NCBI RefSeq assembly: GCF_004005905.1
Contig: NZ_SACO01000003.1
Coordinates: 62,001-126,000 of the forward strand
Direction of reading: 5' to 3'
DNA from: Novosphingobium umbonatum
GTDB lineage: Bacteria; Pseudomonadota; Alphaproteobacteria; Sphingomonadales; Sphingomonadaceae
Length of the DNA stretch: 64,000 bases
Shown: in pieces, positions 60,678 to 64,000 of the stretch
Position numbering within the stretch: the stretch's first letter is position 1
Layout of the letters: each line of letters begins with the position of its first letter
Made by a program: the position numbers and the translations under genes
Notes under the pieces: generated by a model
Told to the model about the DNA's origin: nothing
Seen by the model: only the letters and a program-made list of their open reading frames with translations
The model's database searches: none

Positions 60678-61538
60678 CTATTGGACCCGCTTCACCTTAT
60701 ACCCTTGCGCGGCCAGCATGGCGGGCAGGCCCTGTTCGCCCGCCATATGCGCCGCGCCAACGGCGACGAAAGGATGCTTGCCAGCGCGCAACATGGCTTC
60801 GATCTTGGCCGCCCATGCCTGATTGCGGCCCACGAACAATGCTTGCCGCAGCACCGGATCGGCCAGCATGCCGCGCTTTGTCTCCTGCGCCAAGGCATCG
60901 ACATTGCCTTCGCTCCATGCCTTGGCCAAGGTGCTGCCATCATCGGGGGCGGCATTGATGGCCTCGGCCAATAGGCGGCGTTGGGCGCTTTCGGGCAGGC
61001 GGTCGAACAGGGATAGCTGGCCCATGGCGCCTTCCAGTTCGACCACGGTCTTGCCTTGGGGTGCGCTCAATATGGCGCGGTCTATGCCATGGGCGGGGTC
61101 GCCACTGGCGGCATCGCGGGCCAGCATCAGCGCCGCGGCCCAACTTTCGGTGTCGGTGAATTCTGTAGGGCTGCGGCCAGATAGCGCTTTGGCCAAAGCG
61201 GGGTGCATCGTTTCGGGCAGGCGCTGATCCAGCGGGGGCAGGGCGGGTGTATGGGCGAGGCTTTCGAAAGCCTTGGCGGTGGCGCTGCTGTCATTGAGCG
61301 CGGCAATTTCCACCACCACGCTATCGGCCTGCTGCCAAGCCTGCTCCACCGGCCCGCGCCGCCAGTCTACCGCGCGGGGCAGGGCGTGGATCGTGCCGAA
61401 CAGCCAACCCTTTTGCCCCTGCGGGCCTTCCACTTGCCACAGGGCGGGGTGAACGGGTGCAGGGCTGGTGTAAAGCCACAGCGCCAAGGCGCCCAAGCCT
61501 GACAGCAAACCCAGTCCGGCCAGCCAGCTTTTGCGCAT
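60678..61538 (-). CDS. TraB/GumN family protein, copy B
   Basis: A 286-residue member of the TraB/GumN (TIKI-like) family, which are putative metalloproteases. Membrane anchor near residues 6-25, HPALWQVEGPQGQKGWLFGT with the GTxHxxP element, and the end HPFVAVGAAHMAGEQGLPAM with the second histidine motif. The end VKRVQ is the same in its neighbour. Its ATG shares one base with the upstream TAA (TAATG). Together the two look like a tandem duplication. Confidence 0.83.
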   Translation of the reverse strand: MRKSWLAGLGLLSGLGALALWLYTSPAPVHPALWQVEGPQGQKGWLFGTIHALPRAVDWRRGPVEQAWQQADSVVVEIAALNDSSATAKAFESLAHTPALPPLDQRLPETMHPALAKALSGRSPTEFTDTESWAAALMLARDAASGDPAHGIDRAILSAPQGKTVVELEGAMGQLSLFDRLPESAQRRLLAEAINAAPDDGSTLAKAWSEGNVDALAQETKRGMLADPVLRQALFVGRNQAWAAKIEAMLRAGKHPFVAVGAAHMAGEQGLPAMLAAQGYKVKRVQ

Positions 61539-62455
61539 TATTGCACGCGCTTGACCGTGACGCCCAGTTTGCGCAGTTGCTCCTGAAGGCTGCCTTTGCC
61601 CGCCAGATGGCCTGCGCCCACCGCCACAAACAAAGTGCCCGGTTGATCCAGATGCGCCTTGATCCACTGCGCCCATGCGCGGTTGCGTTGATAGAGTAGC
61701 ACTTCGGCCAGACGCGGATCGCTTTCCTCCGCATTCATCAGGCGGGCGAGTTTGGCCGCATCGCCAGCCTTCCATGCAGCAATCATCGCTGCCAATTCGC
61801 CGGTAATTTTGGGCGCGCCCACCGCCACTTCCTGCAAATAACTTTTTTGCAGCGGCAGGGGCAGGCCGTCGAACAGACCGAATTGATAGGCCGCCGTTTC
61901 CAGCGCCTCGCGCTTCTGCCCGCGCGCCTTGGCCAGAGCGCCCAGCTTGGTGTCCACGCCCTGTTCGGGGTCATAGCCAGCCTTTATCAGCGGCAGAGTG
62001 GACAAGGCCACCGCCGCATACCACGGGCGGAAAGGATCAAGTCGGGAAACTGGCTCGCCAATGCCGGTCAGCGCCTTCTCCAGCGCGAAGCGGGTTTTGG
62101 GAGGCAGGCTATCGCGCAGATTGCCCCCTTGCGGCAGCAGTGCCTTGGCCAGCAACTGGTTGCGCATTTCCTCGGGGTTCTGGTCGGCGATCTCGGTCAC
62201 CAGCGCATCGGAACGGTTGAAGGCCTGCTCCAGCTTGCCATCCAGCCAGACCACATCAGCGGGCAGGGCGTGGACCGTGCCGAACAGATAGATCGTGGTG
62301 GCGCCCTTTTGCACCTGCCACAGGGCAGGGTGGGCAATGCTTTGCAGCTTGACGGGCTGGGCTGTGGGCACGCGCTGCGTCGCGGCCAAGGCGGGCAGCG
62401 TGACCAGCGACAGGCCTAAAGCGAGGCCGGAAATGATTTTGCGGAATTTTTGCAT
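61538..62455 (-). CDS. TraB/GumN family protein, copy A
   Basis: A 305-residue paralogue of the next gene. Signal peptide (GLALGLSLVTLPALAA) is followed by HPALWQVQKGATTIYLFGT and VHALPADVVWL; the C terminus has GTLFVAVGAGHLAGKGSLQE. Being exported, and with no acyl anchor, it should act in the periplasm. GumN was named from xanthan clusters; no xanthan genes are here and no function can be assigned. Confidence 0.83.
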   Translation of the reverse strand: MQKFRKIISGLALGLSLVTLPALAATQRVPTAQPVKLQSIAHPALWQVQKGATTIYLFGTVHALPADVVWLDGKLEQAFNRSDALVTEIADQNPEEMRNQLLAKALLPQGGNLRDSLPPKTRFALEKALTGIGEPVSRLDPFRPWYAAVALSTLPLIKAGYDPEQGVDTKLGALAKARGQKREALETAAYQFGLFDGLPLPLQKSYLQEVAVGAPKITGELAAMIAAWKAGDAAKLARLMNAEESDPRLAEVLLYQRNRAWAQWIKAHLDQPGTLFVAVGAGHLAGKGSLQEQLRKLGVTVKRVQ

Positions 62456-62629
62456 GGGCGCTGCCTATAGCGATTGGGCGGGGGCTGTCGATGGGGGCTT
62501 TACGCAAAGGACCATGCCCGCGCCGCATGAACATGTGGTGAAAAAAAACATGCCCGCGCCCATTGCCCGCCCCTGCGCCGCCAAACCCCCATTGACCCTT
62601 CACGCGCCATCGGCCAAAGGCTGGCCATT

Positions 62630-63556
62630 ATGAGCGACCCAGCACTTAACTCCGCGCCAGAGAGCAAACTGCCTCTCAGCTTTCAGGACATGATCCTCAC
62701 GCTCCATGCCTTTTGGAGCAAGCACGGCTGTCTGATCCTGCAACCTTATGACATGCGCATGGGCGCGGGTACGTTCCACCCCGCCACCACCTTGCGCGCG
62801 CTGGGTCCGGAAAGCTGGAAAGCCGCCTATGTCCAGCCCAGCCGCCGCCCCACCGACGGCCGCTATGGCGAGAACCCGAACCGGCTCCAGCATTATTACC
62901 AGTATCAGGTGATCCTGAAGCCCAGTCCGGCCAATCTGCAGGAGCTTTACCTGCAATCTCTGGCCGCGATTGGCGTGGACCTGCTGGCCCATGACATCCG
63001 CTTTGTCGAGGATGACTGGGAAAGCCCGACGCTTGGCGCATGGGGCCTTGGCTGGGAAGTGTGGTGCGATGGCATGGAAGTCACGCAATTCACCTATTTC
63101 CAGCAGGTGGGCGGGTTCGACTGCAAGCCGGTGGCGGGTGAACTGACCTACGGGCTGGAGCGTCTGGCCATGTATATTCAGGGTGTGGACCGCGTTTACG
63201 ACCTGCGCTTCAACAATGAAGGCGTTTCCTACGGCGATGTTTTCCTGAAGAACGAGCAGGAAATGTCGAAGTATAACTTCGAGGTGGCCGATACCGAGCA
63301 ATTGTTCCTCGGTTTCCAGCATGCCGAAAAGGAAGCCATGCGCTGTATCGAAGCGGGCGTTCCTTTGGCCGCCTATGATCAGGCCATCGAAGCCAGCCAC
63401 CTGTTCAACCTGTTGCAAGCGCGCGGGGTGATTTCGGTGCAGGAGCGCGCCAGCTACATTGGCCGCGTGCGCGATCTGGCCAAGGGCGCCTGCGAGGCGT
63501 GGATCAACAAGAACGAGGCCGAATGGGCCGCAAAGTTTCCGGGGTGGAGCAAGTGA
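62630..63556 (+). CDS. glyQ: Glycyl-tRNA synthetase alpha subunit
   Basis: Catalytic subunit of the alpha2beta2 GlyRS. The 308-residue chain has [55 protein letters not shown] and QVILKPSP, and [24 protein letters not shown] lies upstream but no good -10, so no promoter is called. It overlaps glyS by four bases. Confidence 0.97.
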   Translation: MSDPALNSAPESKLPLSFQDMILTLHAFWSKHGCLILQPYDMRMGAGTFHPATTLRALGPESWKAAYVQPSRRPTDGRYGENPNRLQHYYQYQVILKPSPANLQELYLQSLAAIGVDLLAHDIRFVEDDWESPTLGAWGLGWEVWCDGMEVTQFTYFQQVGGFDCKPVAGELTYGLERLAMYIQGVDRVYDLRFNNEGVSYGDVFLKNEQEMSKYNFEVADTEQLFLGFQHAEKEAMRCIEAGVPLAAYDQAIEASHLFNLLQARGVISVQERASYIGRVRDLAKGACEAWINKNEAEWAAKFPGWSK

Positions 63557-64000
63557 GCACCTTTCTTCTTGAACTGCGCAGCGAGGAAATCCCCGCGCGC
63601 ATGCAGGCCGCTGCCCGTGGCGAGCTGGAAAAGCTGTTCCGTAATGCGTTGAACGCTGCTGGTGTGACGTTGGGGGGCTTGCAGGTGTGGTCCACGCCGC
63701 GCCGTCTGGCCCTGATCGCCACCGGCCTGCCGCTGGCGACCGAAGCGGTGAGCGAGGAAGTGAAAGGCCCCAAGGCTTCCGCGCCCGAACAGGCGCTGGC
63801 AGGCTTTCTGCGCAAGACCGGCCTGACGCGTGAGCAATTGGTGGAACGGGATGGCGTGTTGTTCGCCATCACCGAAAAGCCCGGCCGCGCCACGGCAGAA
63901 GTGCTGGCCGAAGCGATCCCCGCCATCGTGCGCGGTTTTAGCTGGCCCAAGAGCCAGCGCTGGGGCGCGGCTTCGCTGTCGAGCGAGAGCCTGCGCTGGG
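63553..64000 (+). CDS. glyS: Glycyl-tRNA synthetase beta subunit (partial)
   Basis: Starts at GTG 63553, overlapping the glyQ stop as GTGA, and runs off the window end. The visible part begins [20 protein letters not shown] and includes [12 protein letters not shown], typical of GlyS, which binds tRNA. About 149 of some 690 residues are present. Confidence 0.95.
   Translation, partial: MSTFLLELRSEEIPARMQAAARGELEKLFRNALNAAGVTLGGLQVWSTPRRLALIATGLPLATEAVSEEVKGPKASAPEQALAGFLRKTGLTREQLVERDGVLFAITEKPGRATAEVLAEAIPAIVRGFSWPKSQRWGAASLSSESLRW

Noticed and set aside
62593..62622. Promoter TTGACC upstream of glyQ
   Set aside because: No acceptable -10 at 16-18 bases; not called.

Overview
The window is an uninterrupted stretch of high-GC chromosome from an alphaproteobacterium, most likely a sphingomonad (Novosphingobium/Sphingomonas-like). 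The assignment rests on the yqeY-dnaG-rpoD order, the miaA/ilvBNC/leuA cluster, DUF4170, MipA/OmpV and DUF2490 proteins, a PEP-CTERM protein, and weak ribosome binding sites with many GTG/TTG starts. It is inference, not a database match. About 60 protein genes and four tRNA genes are recognisable. I saw no rRNA, insertion sequence, prophage, CRISPR array or replication origin. Most of the long reading frames opposite carB, purL, rpoD, mutL, leuA and ilvB are coding shadows.

Layout. 1-4.5 kb: phoR behind tandem Pho boxes, two identical tRNA-Glu genes, recJ and an unknown protein. 4.5-12.2 kb (minus strand): branched-chain amino acid genes ilvB-ilvN-ilvC and leuA, with a glycosyltransferase between ilvC and leuA, and miaA at the upstream end. 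Both ilvB and leuA have candidate attenuation leader peptides too short for ordinary ORF calling. 12.2-24.4 kb: serB, purL, xseB-ispA, coaD, a cyclophilin lipoprotein, queA, a FUSC-type membrane protein, a TSUP permease, tgt, MipA/OmpV and small proteins. 24.5-33.6 kb (minus): rpsD, the rpiB-glyA-nrdR-trmJ operon, a DUF2238 gene broken by an amber codon, and yqeY-dnaG-rpoD. 33.8-39 kb (plus): carA-carB and greA. 39-42.3 kb: DUF4170, a yqjK/yqjE/yqjD-like envelope stress trio, and eno. 42.3-43.9 kb: the least ordinary part, with two minus-strand genes each split by a one-base frameshift, followed by a low-GC gap. 43.9-46.7 kb: ribH, an unusual HTH-RibB-RibX fusion with its own palindrome upstream, and an acyltransferase. 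46.7-52.9 kb: two tRNA-Lys genes and the rod-shape operon mreB-mreC-mreD-mrdA-rodA. 53-64 kb: mutL, DUF2490, a nucleotide pyrophosphatase-like hydrolase, ychF, a Ser/Gly/Thr-rich PEP-CTERM protein, pth, rplY, tandem TraB/GumN proteins, and glyQ with the start of glyS.

Best candidates for something undescribed: (1) the HTH domain fused to DHBP synthase plus a cysteine-free RibA-like domain, with a perfect 7-6-7 palindrome just upstream of its start, which suggests an enzyme that controls its own gene; (2) the leuA and ilvB leader peptides with associated RNA structure; (3) the PEP-CTERM protein set between pth and ychF. Three genes (DUF2238, the MarR-like regulator and its small neighbour) are each interrupted by a single lesion. 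Sequencing error cannot be excluded for the two frameshifts.
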